Numbered from the stretch's first letter, positions 8,583 to 19,277 are shown. The stretch is DNA of 64,000 nucleotides from Paraglaciecola chathamensis S18K6 (GCA_000314955.1 BAEM01000008.1:1-64000), one strand, 5' to 3'. The notes: a model not told the origin generated them from the sequence alone. Translations and numbers: made by a program.

Positions 8583-8611
8583 TCGCTAGCCAGTAAATCA
8601 CTGGCTAGCGA
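8583..8611 (+). other. Perfect 12-bp stem-loop between receptor and permease genes
   Basis: TCGCTAGCCAGT and ACTGGCTAGCGA form a perfect 12-bp stem with a 5-nt loop, ten bases after the receptor stop. No T run follows. It is probably an mRNA processing or partial-attenuation hairpin that lets receptor and permease levels differ within one transcript. Confidence 0.55.
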
Positions 8612-8655
8612 ATGACTATTGACCAAGACATTATTGCTAAAACGAGGCGCACTAG

Positions 8656-9942
8656 ATGCAAACTGATATTGGAGCCGCCACTGCGATGCACGAAAAAAAT
8701 GTGCACTTAATACGCTGGCTGACGTATTTGATGTTTATGATGTTCGCGATGACATCTGACTCGGTGGGTGAAATCATAAAAGAAGTCAAACGTGAGTTTG
8801 ATGTGAGTAATACACAAGCCAGTCTAATGCATTCGCTTTTCATGATTGGTATCGCTTTCTCAGGGCTATTTTTAGGGTTTTTAGCTGATAAATTTGGCCG
8901 CAAGAAAACCATTATCCTTGGGTTGGCACTATTTGCCCTGTCTTGTTATTTATTCTTGGTCGGTTCTAGCTTCGAATTCATTTTAGGCTTGATTACGCTT
9001 TCCGGTTTAGCGGTGGGGGTGTTTAAAACCGCCGCCCTAGCGCTGATTGGTGACATATCGCGTTCTACTAAAGAGCATACAGGCACCATGAACGGAGCCG
9101 AAGCATTCTTTGGCGTAGGTGCGATTATTGGGCCGTTGATTGTTGCTTGGATGGTACGTGAAGGCGTTGACTGGAAGTTACTCTATGTGCTCGCGGGCGG
9201 GTTATGCACCTTACTCATATTGATGGCTTGGAAAGCAGACTATCCGGTTCAGGCGCCGCCAACACACGGCCAGAAACCGGTGAGTTTTATCAGTAGCTTA
9301 AGATTGCTGAAAAACCCTTATGCTATGGGGTTCTCAATCGGGGCTTTTTTATATGTTGCCGCAGAAAGCGCCATCTACGTATGGATGCCTAGTTACCTAG
9401 TCTGTGATGCCATGAGCGTGTCAGAGTCTTTCGCTTGTTACACTGATGGGCCGCAAAAAATGCTGGCGATGTACGCGGTTTCTGTATTCTTCTCACTGCG
9501 AGCCCTTGGCCGGTTTGTCGGGATTTGGATGATGCAACGCTACAATTGGGCCTTAGTGTTAATGTTGTTTAGTCTTGCTATTACCTTGTGTTTTATCGCA
9601 GGTTTAGCAGGAGGAAAGAACGTTGCTTTGTATGCGTTTCCACTTACTGGCGTATTTATGTCAGTCATTTACCCGACCTTTAACTCAAAAGGAATTTGCT
9701 GCTTTGCTAAAAGTGAGCATGGCACTGTGGCTGGGGTGATTTTATTCTTCACCGCCGCAGGGGCAGCAGCAGGGCCATTTATTATGGGCTTAGTCAGTGA
9801 TGCCTTCGGCGGAGATGCAAAATACGGATTTATGGTAGCAACTGGGTTTAGTGTGGTGTTGTTTTTAGGCCTGTTATATAACTTTGTTTTTAACCCCACC
9901 GAGAAACGTTTACGTGAAATCGAAGCAGTAGAATACAGCTAG
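8656..9942 (+). CDS. MFS sugar permease
   Basis: The 428-residue major facilitator protein has about 12 hydrophobic helices. The conserved loop 2-3 motif appears as GFLADKFGRKK at about residues 74-84, and helix 4 carries the typical acidic and Arg residues (ALIGDISRST). The C-terminal half contains the second set of helices (FFSLRALGRFVG, then GPFIMGLVSDAFGG). It should be an inner-membrane proton symporter. It lies 82 bp after the sucrose-type receptor and is probably co-transcribed with it, so it is the likely inner-membrane step of sucrose uptake. Substrate is inferred from context only. Confidence 0.82.
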   Translation: MQTDIGAATAMHEKNVHLIRWLTYLMFMMFAMTSDSVGEIIKEVKREFDVSNTQASLMHSLFMIGIAFSGLFLGFLADKFGRKKTIILGLALFALSCYLFLVGSSFEFILGLITLSGLAVGVFKTAALALIGDISRSTKEHTGTMNGAEAFFGVGAIIGPLIVAWMVREGVDWKLLYVLAGGLCTLLILMAWKADYPVQAPPTHGQKPVSFISSLRLLKNPYAMGFSIGAFLYVAAESAIYVWMPSYLVCDAMSVSESFACYTDGPQKMLAMYAVSVFFSLRALGRFVGIWMMQRYNWALVLMLFSLAITLCFIAGLAGGKNVALYAFPLTGVFMSVIYPTFNSKGICCFAKSEHGTVAGVILFFTAAGAAAGPFIMGLVSDAFGGDAKYGFMVATGFSVVLFLGLLYNFVFNPTEKRLREIEAVEYS

Positions 9943-10098
9943 GGATCATATCGCCTTATGCCATTATTTTGCGCTGGTATGTTGCGCTGGTGGTGAAAAC
10001 GAAGCTGTTATTCTTGGCTGAGATTTCAGGCTAATTATGTCAAGATCCTGAGTGAGCAATGCGTTATACTGCGCCGGTCTTAACAAGTTAGGTGATAT

Positions 10099-10545
10099 AT
10101 GAAAGTTTGTGGTGTTGAATTAAACAGTAATGATGTAAATGTGTGCTTGTTGTCTTTGGCAGATGACGTGTTTCAGTTGCCAGATTTTCGCAGCCGCCGT
10201 CTCACATTAACCAACATCAATAGCAGTAAAGATTTACGCTATTTTCAGCAGACCTTCGCCAAACTAATGGCTGATTACCAGGTAGATAAAGTGGTTATTC
10301 GCCAGCGGCCGATGAAAGGCAAATTTGCTGGAGGCGCGGTGGGCTTTAAACTTGAAGCCGCAATTGAGCTTATTGAAGATTTAGACGTGGTGATCATGTC
10401 ACCAACAGATATAAAAGAATCATTACGTCGTAACCCAGTGCATATTCCCTATGCTGAAACAGGGCTGAAAGTGTTTCAAGAAACCGCGTTTAATACCGCG
10501 TTCGCTTATTTGATGAAAGACAAATACGCGCCGAAAGATGAATAA
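10099..10545 (+). CDS. DUF3010 family protein
   Basis: The 148-residue cytoplasmic protein begins MKVCGVELNSNDVNVCLL, with a beta-strand-rich start reminiscent of the RNase H-like fold. KVVIRQRPMKGKFAGGAVGFKLEAAIE follows in the middle (residues about 74-100). It matches the DUF3010 family found in marine gammaproteobacteria, whose role is unknown. It is a single-gene unit ending in a strong bidirectional terminator shared with the convergent Nramp gene. Confidence 0.75.
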   Translation: MKVCGVELNSNDVNVCLLSLADDVFQLPDFRSRRLTLTNINSSKDLRYFQQTFAKLMADYQVDKVVIRQRPMKGKFAGGAVGFKLEAAIELIEDLDVVIMSPTDIKESLRRNPVHIPYAETGLKVFQETAFNTAFAYLMKDKYAPKDE

Positions 10546-10574
10546 CGCTCAGGTACAGTGACAATTCAGAATTG

Positions 10575-10599
10575 AAAAAAGGCGCTTAGCGCCTTTTTT
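10575..10599. terminator. Bidirectional rho-independent terminator
   Basis: AAAAAAGGCGC, TTA, GCGCCTTTTTT form a GC-rich stem flanked by an A run and a T run, so it terminates both the DUF3010 gene (+) and the Nramp gene (-). Confidence 0.9.
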
Positions 10600-10629
10600 T
10601 GTACCTGCTTAAGTAGGTTTGAATAACCG

Positions 10630-11856
10630 CTACATGACTGATAATGATTTAAGCACTAAGCGCACACCGAGCCCTACAGAGACTAAAAACACGATTGCGC
10701 CCAAGCTATTAGCGACTAAGCCATTGGTGTGTTTACCCAGCAGCGCTTTGTTGTTCATGGTGTAAAGTAAGAAGGCAGCAATGATGGGCAGCAACAAGCC
10801 ATTGGCAAACTGGGCACCAATGATGATGTTAATTGGCTTGGCACCACTTAAAGCGAATACCACGCCCACCAACAGCACACTTAAGCTAACGCCGCGAAAG
10901 ATTTTCTCTTTTATGTTGGCGTTCGGGTTAATGATTTCGGTAATCGCATACGCTGTTGCTAAGGGCGCAGTCAACGAACTACTCAACCCTGCGGCGAAAA
11001 GCCCAGCGCCTAATAAATATTTCGAAAAGCTACCGAATAAAGGCTCTAACTGAATGGCCATATCGGCGGCGCTACTGGCCCCTAAACCGCGAGAAAATAA
11101 GCTTGCGGCGGCGGTTGATACAATAAACATGGCAACCAAGCCGCCTAGGCCAATGGATACAATTGAATCTGTTCGCGCTGCGGGTAAGTCGGCTTCACCT
11201 TGCCAGCGGGCTTTCGCGGCAGAGGCATGTAAAAAGAGGTTATAGGGCACAACGGTGGTGCCAATTAAGGCAACCACAGTCACTAAGCTTTCATTCTCTA
11301 TGCTTGGGGTAAACATACCTTGCATGAACGCAGCTAGATCTGGGCGACTGACAATAAAGGTACTGATAAATGCTACTCCCATGAACAGCACCAACGCCAT
11401 AAGTAGACGCTCTACTTGCTTGTAGCTGCCGCGCCAAAGTGCAAGTGCGGCCACAAGAGCAATGATGATAATGGTCCATGTGAACACATTGTCGCTCGGT
11501 TCATCGAGTATCGCACTTACCCCAAGAGCCGCCCCAGACAAATTGCCCGCTTCGTATGCGGCATTGCCGCCATATAATGCTATCGCGATAAGCGCAAATA
11601 ACGGCCACTTCCAGATGGAATGTTGCAAGCTTTCTCGCAGGGCTTCACCTAAACCTTTTTGCGCTATGGTGCCCAATCGGCCAGACATTTCTTGGAAAAT
11701 AATGGTTGCAACAGTGGCGAACAGTAACGCCCACAACAAGGTATATCCAAAATTCGCCCCGGCTAATGTACACACAGTCACTGTGCCCGGGCCAATAAAG
11801 GCCGCGGCTACTAAGGCCCCAGGCCCTACGTTTTTTAAAAAGTTCAGTGACGCCAT
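10630..11856 (-). CDS. Nramp-family metal-ion transporter with non-canonical metal site
   Basis: The 408-residue, roughly 11-helix membrane protein has the NRAMP fold. Helix 1 reads AAAFIGPGTVTVCTLAG (about residues 17-33) and helix 6 reads VVPYNLFLHASA (about 202-213). Canonical Nramp proteins use DPGN in helix 1 and MPH in helix 6 to bind Mn or Fe. Here the positions are GPGT and VPYN, so the metal-coordinating Asp, Asn and Met are replaced. The QEMSGRLG segment after helix 2 is retained. The protein may carry a different ion. It is divergent from the 5-oxoprolinase gene, and the 215-bp gap has two inverted repeats that could be operators. Confidence 0.82.
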   Translation of the reverse strand: MASLNFLKNVGPGALVAAAFIGPGTVTVCTLAGANFGYTLLWALLFATVATIIFQEMSGRLGTIAQKGLGEALRESLQHSIWKWPLFALIAIALYGGNAAYEAGNLSGAALGVSAILDEPSDNVFTWTIIIIALVAALALWRGSYKQVERLLMALVLFMGVAFISTFIVSRPDLAAFMQGMFTPSIENESLVTVVALIGTTVVPYNLFLHASAAKARWQGEADLPAARTDSIVSIGLGGLVAMFIVSTAAASLFSRGLGASSAADMAIQLEPLFGSFSKYLLGAGLFAAGLSSSLTAPLATAYAITEIINPNANIKEKIFRGVSLSVLLVGVVFALSGAKPINIIIGAQFANGLLLPIIAAFLLYTMNNKALLGKHTNGLVANSLGAIVFLVSVGLGVRLVLKSLSVM

Positions 11857-11940
11857 ATTAGGTGTTCCCTTTGTGTTCGCTTGAGCGAATCTAATTCAGT
11901 TGAGCCTTATCTACGTGGAGCAAGCATATCAGTTAGCTTT

Positions 11941-11962
11941 GTTGCTAGGTCAACTTAGCAAC
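11941..11962. promoter_or_regulatory. Inverted repeat, operator candidate
   Basis: The arms GTTGCTA and TAGCAAC (7 bp, perfect) are separated by 8 nt, about 85 bp upstream of the Nramp start. The form is that of metalloregulator or MarR-type sites, but the protein that binds is not known. Confidence 0.45.
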
Positions 11963-11975
11963 ATAAAAAACGCAT

Positions 11976-12003
11976 ATCAACATTATATTTATAAAATGTT
12001 GAT
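11976..12003. promoter_or_regulatory. Inverted repeat upstream of 5-oxoprolinase
   Basis: The arms ATCAACAT and ATGTTGAT (8 bp, perfect) are separated by 12 AT-rich nt, about 70 bp upstream of the oxoprolinase ATG. It is a candidate site for the MarR-like regulator encoded at the end of that transcript. Confidence 0.4.
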
Positions 12004-12071
12004 AAATTATCATCGAATGGTTAGATTGAAGTTAAGCACATCTTTATCGAGTTACCCAAAGGGATAAAAAC

Positions 12072-15000
12072 ATGACACGTACTGCCAGCGAACATTCTAC
12101 TCCTGAACCGCAATCTTCTTCAGATACGGCTAATACAGATGCCCAGCGCTGGGACTTTTGGGTAGATAGAGGCGGTACGTTTACTGACATTGTGGCCAAA
12201 ACCCCCCAAGGGCAGCTACTGACGAGAAAGCTGCTATCTGAAAACCCAACCGCTTACGAAGACGCCGCTTTACAAGGTATTCGTGACTTTCTTGAGGTTG
12301 ACGGCCAAGCTCCTATTCCTACGGATCTCATTGGTAGCGTTAAAATGGGTACTACCGTGGCCACCAACGCGTTGCTAGAACGTAAGGGCGAAGCCACCGT
12401 ACTTGTGATCACCGAAGGTCTGCGCGATGTGCTTGAAATCGGTTATCAAGTGCGCCCTAAAACCTTCGCTTTGAACATCGAAAAGCCAGAGGTGTTGTAT
12501 CAAGACGTGATCGAAGTGCCTGAGCGTATGGATGATCAAGGCAACACGCTCAAGGCTTTAAATGAAGACGCTGTGCGTCAAAGCCTGCAACAGCGATATG
12601 TAGCAGGGTATCGTTCAGTAGCCATAGTGCTGATGCATGCTTATAAATACCCACAGCACGAGCTGCGTATTGCGCAAATTGCCAAAGAAATTGGTTTTAG
12701 CCAAATTAGCACCAGTCATGATGTGAGCCCTATGGTGCGCATCGTGCCACGAGGGGATACCACAGTGGTTGATGCTTATTTATCGCCCATTTTGCGACGC
12801 TATGTGCAGCGAGTGGGGAAAGCCATTGGTGCTGAAACACGTGCTGAGCAAGCAGGCTCGACGGATAGCAAGCGCCTACAGTTTATGCGCTCATCAGGGG
12901 GCTTAACTGCTGCCAGCAAATTTCAGGGGCGTGATGCGATTTTATCTGGCCCTGCAGGGGGCATCATTGGCGCTGTGCGTACCAGTGAATTAGCGGGTTT
13001 TAATAAAATAATTGGCTTTGATATGGGCGGTACATCCACAGACGTATCTCACTATGCTGGTGAATTTGAACGTGCCTTTGAAACCCAAGTGGCGGGTGTG
13101 CGTATGAGTGTACCCATGATGAGTGTGCATACGGTAGCCGCCGGTGGTGGTTCGGTGCTGCATGTGGATGAGCAGCGTTTTCGAGTAGGTCCTGAATCAG
13201 CGGGCGCATTTCCTGGCCCCATGTCTTATCGAAACGGCGGGCCCCTGACAGTGACTGACGCCAACGTGTGTTTAGGCAAAGTCGACCCGCGATTTTTCCC
13301 CAAGTTGTTTGGCCCACAGCATAACCAAGCTATCGATGATGAAGCGGTAAAAGCGGCCTTTGCAAAGATTGCGCAGCAACAAGGTACAGCCAGTAGCGGT
13401 GAGCAAATAGCGGAAGGGTTTTTAACCATAGCAATTGAGCATATGGCCCAAGCGATCAAGAAAATTTCTATTGAACGGGGCTATGACGTGCAGCAGTACG
13501 CATTGACCTGTTTTGGTGGTGCGGGTGGTCAGCACGCATGTTTGGTAGCAGACAGGCTAGGCATGCACACTATCTTTATTCACCCCTTCGCCAGTATTTT
13601 ATCAGCCTATGGCATGGGGTTAGCGGATATTCGCAGTCAGCGCACTGAAACCTTTCAACAGGTGATGGATACCAGTGGACTCGAAGCATTAAACGCGGCT
13701 TTCGCGCGGTTAAAAACGCACACCAGCGAAGAGCTGCTAGAGCAAGGAATAGATGAAAGCGCGCAAACCCATAGTGCAACGGTATTTTTACGTTATCAGG
13801 GAACCGATACTACTTTACCTGTCAGCCATGGCGCTATGGACAAGATGCAACAAGACTTCGAGACGCAGCATAAGGCCCAGTATGGCTTTATCTCTCCTGA
13901 TAAAGAGATCATCGTTGAATCTATTTCCATGGAATCTGCTGGTGGCGGGCAAGATATTAATGAGCCACTTTATCCACTGACGAACGATGTGTTGCCCGCT
14001 GCGCAAAACAGCACGCAAATATTCTCTGCAGGGGCTTGGCACAACACGCCTATTTATCAACTGGAACAATTACTACCAGGGCATAACGTGCCGGGGCCGG
14101 CGATTATCATTGAGGACAATGGCACAGTGATTGTTGAGCCAAACTGGACCGCCAGCATGACAGCCCATAAGCATTTAGTGCTGAAAAAGAACGTTACTGG
14201 CGCCTTAGAAAACGACAACAACCAAGATCAAAGTTCTGTAGCGGCTTCAGCAGCTAGTGAGCAAAGCGATCCTGTACTGGTAGAAATATTCAATAACCAG
14301 TTTATGTCTATAGCGGAGCAAATGGGTATCGTGCTGCGCAATACGTCTTCTTCGGTCAACATCAAAGAGCGGTTAGACTTTTCCTGTGCGGTATTTGATG
14401 TACAAGGCCAGTTAATCGCTAACGCACCTCATATACCAGTGCATTTGGGCTCCATGGATGCCACGGTTAAAGTGTTGATTCAAAGTGGTTTGAGCATTGA
14501 ACCAGGGGACGTGTTTATTCATAACGACCCGTTCAATGGCGGCTCACACTTGCCTGATGTTACTGTTATTACCCCCATTTTTGATAAACAAGATGACAAG
14601 GTGATCTTCTACGTGGCAAGCAGGGCGCACCACGCTGATATAGGCGGTATTGCACCTGGCTCTATGTCACCGAAAGCGAAAACCATCGTTGAAGAAGGGG
14701 TGGTTATTCCTTGCATGAAGCTGGTATCAAAAGGGCGTTTTTTACATGATGAGCTCAAAGCATTAATGCTAGGGGCGACTCACCCTGTGCGCAATTTCGC
14801 CCAGAATGTGGCCGACCTACAGGCGCAGATTGGGGCGAATCGCCGAGGTTATCAAGAGCTGCTTAAACTGGTCGACGAATACAGCTTGCCGGTGGTCAAT
14901 GCCTACACCCAACACATTATGGATAACGCAGAAGAAAGCGTAAGACGCACCATAGAGACTATTGAAGGTGGCGAGTATCGCTATCAAATGGACGGTGGCT

Positions 15001-15827
15001 TACAAATTTGTGTAACCGTTGAAGTTGATCAGCAAGAACGTAGCGCCCGTATCGATTTTACGGGTACAAGCGCCCAGCAACCAAATAACTTCAATGCGCC
15101 CGCTGCGATCACTCAAGCGGTGGTACTGTATGTGTTTCGCTGTCTGGTCGACAGTGATATTCCTCTTAATGCAGGTTGTATGCGCCCCCTTAGTATTACC
15201 GTGCCACAAGGCTCTATGCTCAATCCTGTTTATCCCGCGGCTGTGGTTGCGGGTAACGTTGAGGTTAGCCAAGCAGCGACGAATGCCTTATTTGGTGCGT
15301 TAGGCTCGCTGGGTATGAGCCAAGGCACCATGAATAACCTGACCTTTGGAAATGCAGAGTATCAATACTATGAAACCATTTGTTCGGGTGCGCCTGCAGG
15401 GCCGGGCTTTGACGGGGCTGCGGCAGTGCATACTCACATGACCAATTCGCGCCTAACAGACCCTGAAATACTTGAATCACGATACCCAGTATTGCTGGAT
15501 AAATTTGTTGTGCGCCGAGGTTCAGGAGGTAAAGGCCAGTGGGATGCTGGGGATGGAATTGAAAGGCGCATACGCTTTTTAGCTGATATGCAGTGCGCTA
15601 TTTTATCGGGGCATCGCGAAGTCCCTCTGGCCGGCGTGAATGGCGGCGAGTCAGGGGAACTTGGGCATAATTGGATTGAGCGAGACGCGCAGCCATGGTT
15701 CGATTTAAGCGGTAACGGTGAAACCCAAGTACAAGCAGATGACGTAGTGGTGATACAAACGCCCACCGGAGGCGGTTTTGGCGCGCTTGCCGATAAAAAA
15801 TCAGCTTCGCCTGAGCAAGGGGAATGA
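12072..15827 (+). CDS. 5-oxoprolinase/hydantoinase, fused A and B subunits
   Basis: The 1251 residues are the size of ATP-dependent 5-oxoprolinases, which open 5-oxoproline to glutamate. The HyuA-like part (about 28-710) has [37 protein letters not shown] and [16 protein letters not shown], the phosphate and nucleotide loops of the actin-like ATPase fold. The HyuB-like part (about 731-1240) begins at [20 protein letters not shown] and ends in TPTGGGFG. The first 27 residues are a low-complexity tail rich in Ser and Thr. It is cytoplasmic. The TGA overlaps the ATG of the next gene by four bases, so translation is coupled. Hydantoinase activity is the main alternative. Confidence 0.88.
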   Translation: MTRTASEHSTPEPQSSSDTANTDAQRWDFWVDRGGTFTDIVAKTPQGQLLTRKLLSENPTAYEDAALQGIRDFLEVDGQAPIPTDLIGSVKMGTTVATNALLERKGEATVLVITEGLRDVLEIGYQVRPKTFALNIEKPEVLYQDVIEVPERMDDQGNTLKALNEDAVRQSLQQRYVAGYRSVAIVLMHAYKYPQHELRIAQIAKEIGFSQISTSHDVSPMVRIVPRGDTTVVDAYLSPILRRYVQRVGKAIGAETRAEQAGSTDSKRLQFMRSSGGLTAASKFQGRDAILSGPAGGIIGAVRTSELAGFNKIIGFDMGGTSTDVSHYAGEFERAFETQVAGVRMSVPMMSVHTVAAGGGSVLHVDEQRFRVGPESAGAFPGPMSYRNGGPLTVTDANVCLGKVDPRFFPKLFGPQHNQAIDDEAVKAAFAKIAQQQGTASSGEQIAEGFLTIAIEHMAQAIKKISIERGYDVQQYALTCFGGAGGQHACLVADRLGMHTIFIHPFASILSAYGMGLADIRSQRTETFQQVMDTSGLEALNAAFARLKTHTSEELLEQGIDESAQTHSATVFLRYQGTDTTLPVSHGAMDKMQQDFETQHKAQYGFISPDKEIIVESISMESAGGGQDINEPLYPLTNDVLPAAQNSTQIFSAGAWHNTPIYQLEQLLPGHNVPGPAIIIEDNGTVIVEPNWTASMTAHKHLVLKKNVTGALENDNNQDQSSVAASAASEQSDPVLVEIFNNQFMSIAEQMGIVLRNTSSSVNIKERLDFSCAVFDVQGQLIANAPHIPVHLGSMDATVKVLIQSGLSIEPGDVFIHNDPFNGGSHLPDVTVITPIFDKQDDKVIFYVASRAHHADIGGIAPGSMSPKAKTIVEEGVVIPCMKLVSKGRFLHDELKALMLGATHPVRNFAQNVADLQAQIGANRRGYQELLKLVDEYSLPVVNAYTQHIMDNAEESVRRTIETIEGGEYRYQMDGGLQICVTVEVDQQERSARIDFTGTSAQQPNNFNAPAAITQAVVLYVFRCLVDSDIPLNAGCMRPLSITVPQGSMLNPVYPAAVVAGNVEVSQAATNALFGALGSLGMSQGTMNNLTFGNAEYQYYETICSGAPAGPGFDGAAAVHTHMTNSRLTDPEILESRYPVLLDKFVVRRGSGGKGQWDAGDGIERRIRFLADMQCAILSGHREVPLAGVNGGESGELGHNWIERDAQPWFDLSGNGETQVQADDVVVIQTPTGGGFGALADKKSASPEQGE

Positions 15828-16417
15828 AGGTGAGTCAAAAGAATAAAGCACCCGCTGAATCAACTGAACGCGAAGGCTCAATGAGTCAAACGGATAAAGT
15901 GGCAAGGGGCGAACCTCAGCGAAAAATCGTCTCATCTGAGCATTTAGCATCAGATGAAAACTGGCCACTGTCGGAGGTCGAATACGGCATGACAGTGGTG
16001 TATAACGCGTTTTCCCAGTGGATGGTGCGCTGCGCCAATGCCGCTGGTATCGGTGAGCTGGCGGTGTTAGATATTTTAATATTGCACAACATCAATCATC
16101 GAAACCGTGAAAAGCGTCTGAGCGATATTGCCTTTATATTAAATATCATTGATACCCATACAGTGAACTACGCGATAAAAAAACTGCTCAAATTGGAACT
16201 GGTCACAGGAACAAAACGCGGAAAGGAAATTTTTTACGCAACGTCGCCTAAAGGTAAAAAAGCCTGTGAAGATTACGGCCGAGTGCGCGAACAATGTTTA
16301 CTCGACGGGCTAAAGATGCTCGATGTAGATCAACAGGAGTTGGCTAAGCTGGCTTCTACCCTCAGATCCATGTCTGGCTTGTACGACCAAGCCTCTCGAG
16401 CTGCTGCTTCTTTGTAA
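15824..16417 (+). CDS. MarR-like winged-helix transcriptional regulator
   Basis: The 197-residue protein has a polar, disordered N-terminus (about 50 residues) and then a winged-helix domain: [29 protein letters not shown], then [18 protein letters not shown] as recognition helix and wing, and a C-terminal dimerisation helix. The ATG at 15824 lies in the ATGA overlap with the oxoprolinase stop; a second in-frame ATG at 15881 would remove most of the disordered tail. The coupling suggests that it controls the oxoprolinase gene, possibly through the inverted repeat at 11976-12003. Confidence 0.78.
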   Translation: MKVSQKNKAPAESTEREGSMSQTDKVARGEPQRKIVSSEHLASDENWPLSEVEYGMTVVYNAFSQWMVRCANAAGIGELAVLDILILHNINHRNREKRLSDIAFILNIIDTHTVNYAIKKLLKLELVTGTKRGKEIFYATSPKGKKACEDYGRVREQCLLDGLKMLDVDQQELAKLASTLRSMSGLYDQASRAAASL

Positions 16418-16639
16418 TAATTTGTATGCTTTGAGCCGCATTTCTGACTAAGTGCGGCTTCAAATACCTGCCAACCCCGTATTTTATAGTGCATTAACAC
16501 TTCTATAACATCTGAATATGGTCACTCATAGTTAGATTCAATTTATCTTTTTGCTTTGTCGATGGCATGGTTTGTTTCTTTCACGTCATGTGTGTGGCGT
16601 TGATAGTCGCCCAGCCAACTCAATTAGAGAGCCAATATC

Positions 16640-17422
16640 GTGTCTGAAGCCTTATCTGTTACCACTTCTATCCAGGGCAGCATTGCCGTTATTTGCTTTA
16701 ATCGCCCGCAAAAGCTTAACGCCTTTGATCAGAGTCAACGTCAGGCCTTTCGGAATGCAGCGCATAAAGTGAACGCTGACGAAAACATACGTGTAGTGGT
16801 GCTCATGGGCGAAGGCAGAGCCTTCAGCGCTGGGGCCGATTTAAGTGAAGTCATGCCTGATGAGTTAGATGTAGAACAAGGCTTGATCCAAGAATACAAA
16901 CCCGCCTTGATGGCGATAACCCAAGCCCCAAAACCATGGATCAGTGCCGTTAATGGCGCTGCTGCAGGCATTGGTAGTGCATTCGCTATGGCCTGCGATT
17001 TAACTGTGATGGCCGAAAATGCTTATCTCTATCAGGCGTTTAGCGCGATTGGTTTAATTCCTGATGGTGGGGCAACCTGGCACTTAGCACAAACCGTGGG
17101 GCGTAAACGCGCGTTCGAGTTGATTGCACTTGGTACTAAACTAGGTGCACAGGAATGTTTGCAGTTAGGTTTGTGTAATAGAGTCGTAGCAGAGGACAAA
17201 TTGTTCGACGAAGCGATGTTACTGGCCAATGAGCTAGACAATAAAGCGCCTTTAGCCTTACGTTACGCCAAAGAAGCGCTAAATGAAGCCATGCAAAGTA
17301 ACTTGAGTAACACGTTTAACCATGAAGCCAAATTACAAAAAATATGCGCCGAGAGTGAAGATGCTAAAGAGGGCAGTCGCGCGTTTTTAGCCAAGCGAAA
17401 AGCGCAATTTATTGGTCGCTAA
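16640..17422 (+). CDS. Enoyl-CoA hydratase/isomerase family protein
   Basis: The 260-residue crotonase-fold enzyme has oxyanion-hole segments GRAFSAGADLSE (about 55-66) and NGAAAGIGSAFAMACDL (about 101-117). The catalytic region reads GLIPDGGATWHLAQTVG (about 138-154). The PDGG sequence is the pattern of PaaG/isomerase-like crotonases, in which Asp is used, rather than the Glu of classical hydratases. It therefore could be a 2,3-isomerase or an atypical hydratase. The start is GTG at 16640. An acyl-CoA synthetase gene follows 77 bp later, pointing to fatty-acid or aromatic acyl-CoA breakdown. Confidence 0.85.
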   Translation: MSEALSVTTSIQGSIAVICFNRPQKLNAFDQSQRQAFRNAAHKVNADENIRVVVLMGEGRAFSAGADLSEVMPDELDVEQGLIQEYKPALMAITQAPKPWISAVNGAAAGIGSAFAMACDLTVMAENAYLYQAFSAIGLIPDGGATWHLAQTVGRKRAFELIALGTKLGAQECLQLGLCNRVVAEDKLFDEAMLLANELDNKAPLALRYAKEALNEAMQSNLSNTFNHEAKLQKICAESEDAKEGSRAFLAKRKAQFIGR

Positions 17423-17499
17423 TGGTATTAACATAAGGGCGAAACGGCATGTTTTGGGTAATGCGCCGTTGTTCTAACAGATTGAATTAGGAGTAGATA

Positions 17500-19143
17500 A
17501 TGGACAATACAACGGTTTTGCATAGCTTATTTGCAGGTAACGAAGCACACCCAGATAAGCCCTTGTTTCATCAACCCATTGAGCGCCAGTGGCATACCTT
17601 CACTTGGGGGGAAGTCACAGAGCAAGCTAAGCGTATCGCCCAGGGGTTACAAGCTCAAGGCTTCGAAAAAGGCGATCGTATTGTCATCATGTCAAAAAAT
17701 TGTGCCCAGTGGATCATTGCTGACTTCGCCATTACCATGGCGGGCATGGTCAGTGTGCCTATCTATGCCACAGCGGGCGAAAATATTATTGAGCACGTGA
17801 TTAATCATAGCGGCGCGAAAGCTATTTTTGTTGGTAAATTGGATAACCTTGATGCTGCCAAAGCGGCCATCCCTAATACAATCTTAAGTATATCTTTTCC
17901 TTACCCCACGGTTGAATGTCATGAAAAGTGGGACGATTGGCTAAGCGCGTATGAGCCTATTGCTGAGCCTTACTTGCCAACACGTGACGATATGGCCACT
18001 ATTTCCTATACATCTGGCACAACCTCTTTGCCTAAGGGGGTGGTGCTTTCTCACAAAAATTTTGCCTCTGCGGCAGATAATGTGATTAAGCTATTTGAAA
18101 TAAGAGATGGTGACCGTTCTATCAGTTACTTACCTTTGGCGCATATCACTGAGCGCAGCTTAGTGGCCGTTTTTGTGCGCTGTAAGGTGGAGGTTTATTT
18201 CACTGAAAACCTGCAAACCTTCGTGGCTGACATTCAACATGCTAGCCCTACTGGGTTTTCATCGGTGCCGCGTTTATGGTCGGTTTTTCAGGCGCAAGTT
18301 ATAAGCCAAGTGGGTGCTGAGAAACTAGATAAAATGCTGAGGCTACCGATCATCGGTAAGCTAGTGGCTGGCAAAATTCGTAAAAAACTAGGACTGCATA
18401 AAGCCCGTACCTTTGGTTCAGGTGCTGCGCCTATGTCGGAGTCGGTATTAGCTTGGTATCACCGTTTAGGTATGCCTATCAATGAGGGTTGGGGCATGAC
18501 AGAAACCACAGGCCTTGCCAGTGGAAATATGCCCTTTAGTCATCAAGATTTAGGCACAATTGGCAAGCCAATGCCAAATATCGACATGAAGTTATCCCCA
18601 GATAGCGAGATATTGATTCGCGGTGATTTGGTTTTCTCAGAATATTATGACGATCCTGAAGCAACAGCAGAAAACTTCGTCGATGGCTGGTTTAAAACAG
18701 GTGATGTAGCGACCATTACCGAGACAGGCGCGTATAAGATTACCGGGCGCATTAAAGAGCAATTTAAAACGGCCAAAGGTAAGTACGTTATGCCCGTGCC
18801 CATTGAAAGTTTACTGTTCGCGAATTTAAACGTTGAGCAAGCCTGCGTGCTTGGTGCAGGACAAAAGCAACCCGTGGCTATGGTGGTGCTTAATCAGTCA
18901 TGCAAGCGCAAATCAACAGAGATCATTAAGTCTCTTCAAGACACCTTGGCGAAGGTCAACAGTCAGTTAGAAAGTCACCAAAAGCTAGATTTTATCATGG
19001 TGTGTAGTCACGGCTGGACAGTTGAAAATGACTTACTCACCGCAACGACTAAGGTTAAGCGCAATGATGTAGAGCGCCACTATGGTTGGCTGTTTGATGA
19101 AGACCGTGGTGAGGGCATACTATGGGAAGAAGACCTGCACTAG
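17500..19143 (+). CDS. AMP-binding long-chain acyl-CoA synthetase
   Basis: The 547-residue ANL-superfamily enzyme activates a carboxylic acid with ATP and loads it onto CoA. The P-loop-like motif is ISYTSGTTSLPKGVVLSHKN (about residues 167-186), the A5 motif GWGMTETTGLASG (about 329), and the A7-A8 region WFKTGDVATITETG and ITGRIKEQFKTAKGKYVMP. The GRIKEQFKTAKGKYV hinge is typical of long-chain (FadD15/Faa-like) members. It has a good AGGAG ribosome site. It lies between a crotonase and an alpha/beta hydrolase, which together would release, activate and degrade acyl chains. Confidence 0.87.
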   Translation: MDNTTVLHSLFAGNEAHPDKPLFHQPIERQWHTFTWGEVTEQAKRIAQGLQAQGFEKGDRIVIMSKNCAQWIIADFAITMAGMVSVPIYATAGENIIEHVINHSGAKAIFVGKLDNLDAAKAAIPNTILSISFPYPTVECHEKWDDWLSAYEPIAEPYLPTRDDMATISYTSGTTSLPKGVVLSHKNFASAADNVIKLFEIRDGDRSISYLPLAHITERSLVAVFVRCKVEVYFTENLQTFVADIQHASPTGFSSVPRLWSVFQAQVISQVGAEKLDKMLRLPIIGKLVAGKIRKKLGLHKARTFGSGAAPMSESVLAWYHRLGMPINEGWGMTETTGLASGNMPFSHQDLGTIGKPMPNIDMKLSPDSEILIRGDLVFSEYYDDPEATAENFVDGWFKTGDVATITETGAYKITGRIKEQFKTAKGKYVMPVPIESLLFANLNVEQACVLGAGQKQPVAMVVLNQSCKRKSTEIIKSLQDTLAKVNSQLESHQKLDFIMVCSHGWTVENDLLTATTKVKRNDVERHYGWLFDEDRGEGILWEEDLH

Positions 19144-19277
19144 CAGAGAAACGATCTTTGAATGCTACCTACATTCATGACATTCTTACTGTGCTTTTTG
19201 GATGTAAACTCGCTGCCTGGGCACCGCTTGGGTGACGCACCGGCTTTGACGGTAATCTAGCCAGAAGGAGACAGAGA

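Noticed and set aside
13000-13459. Several minus-strand frames inside the oxoprolinase gene
   Set aside because: They are antisense shadows of a well-conserved ATPase domain.
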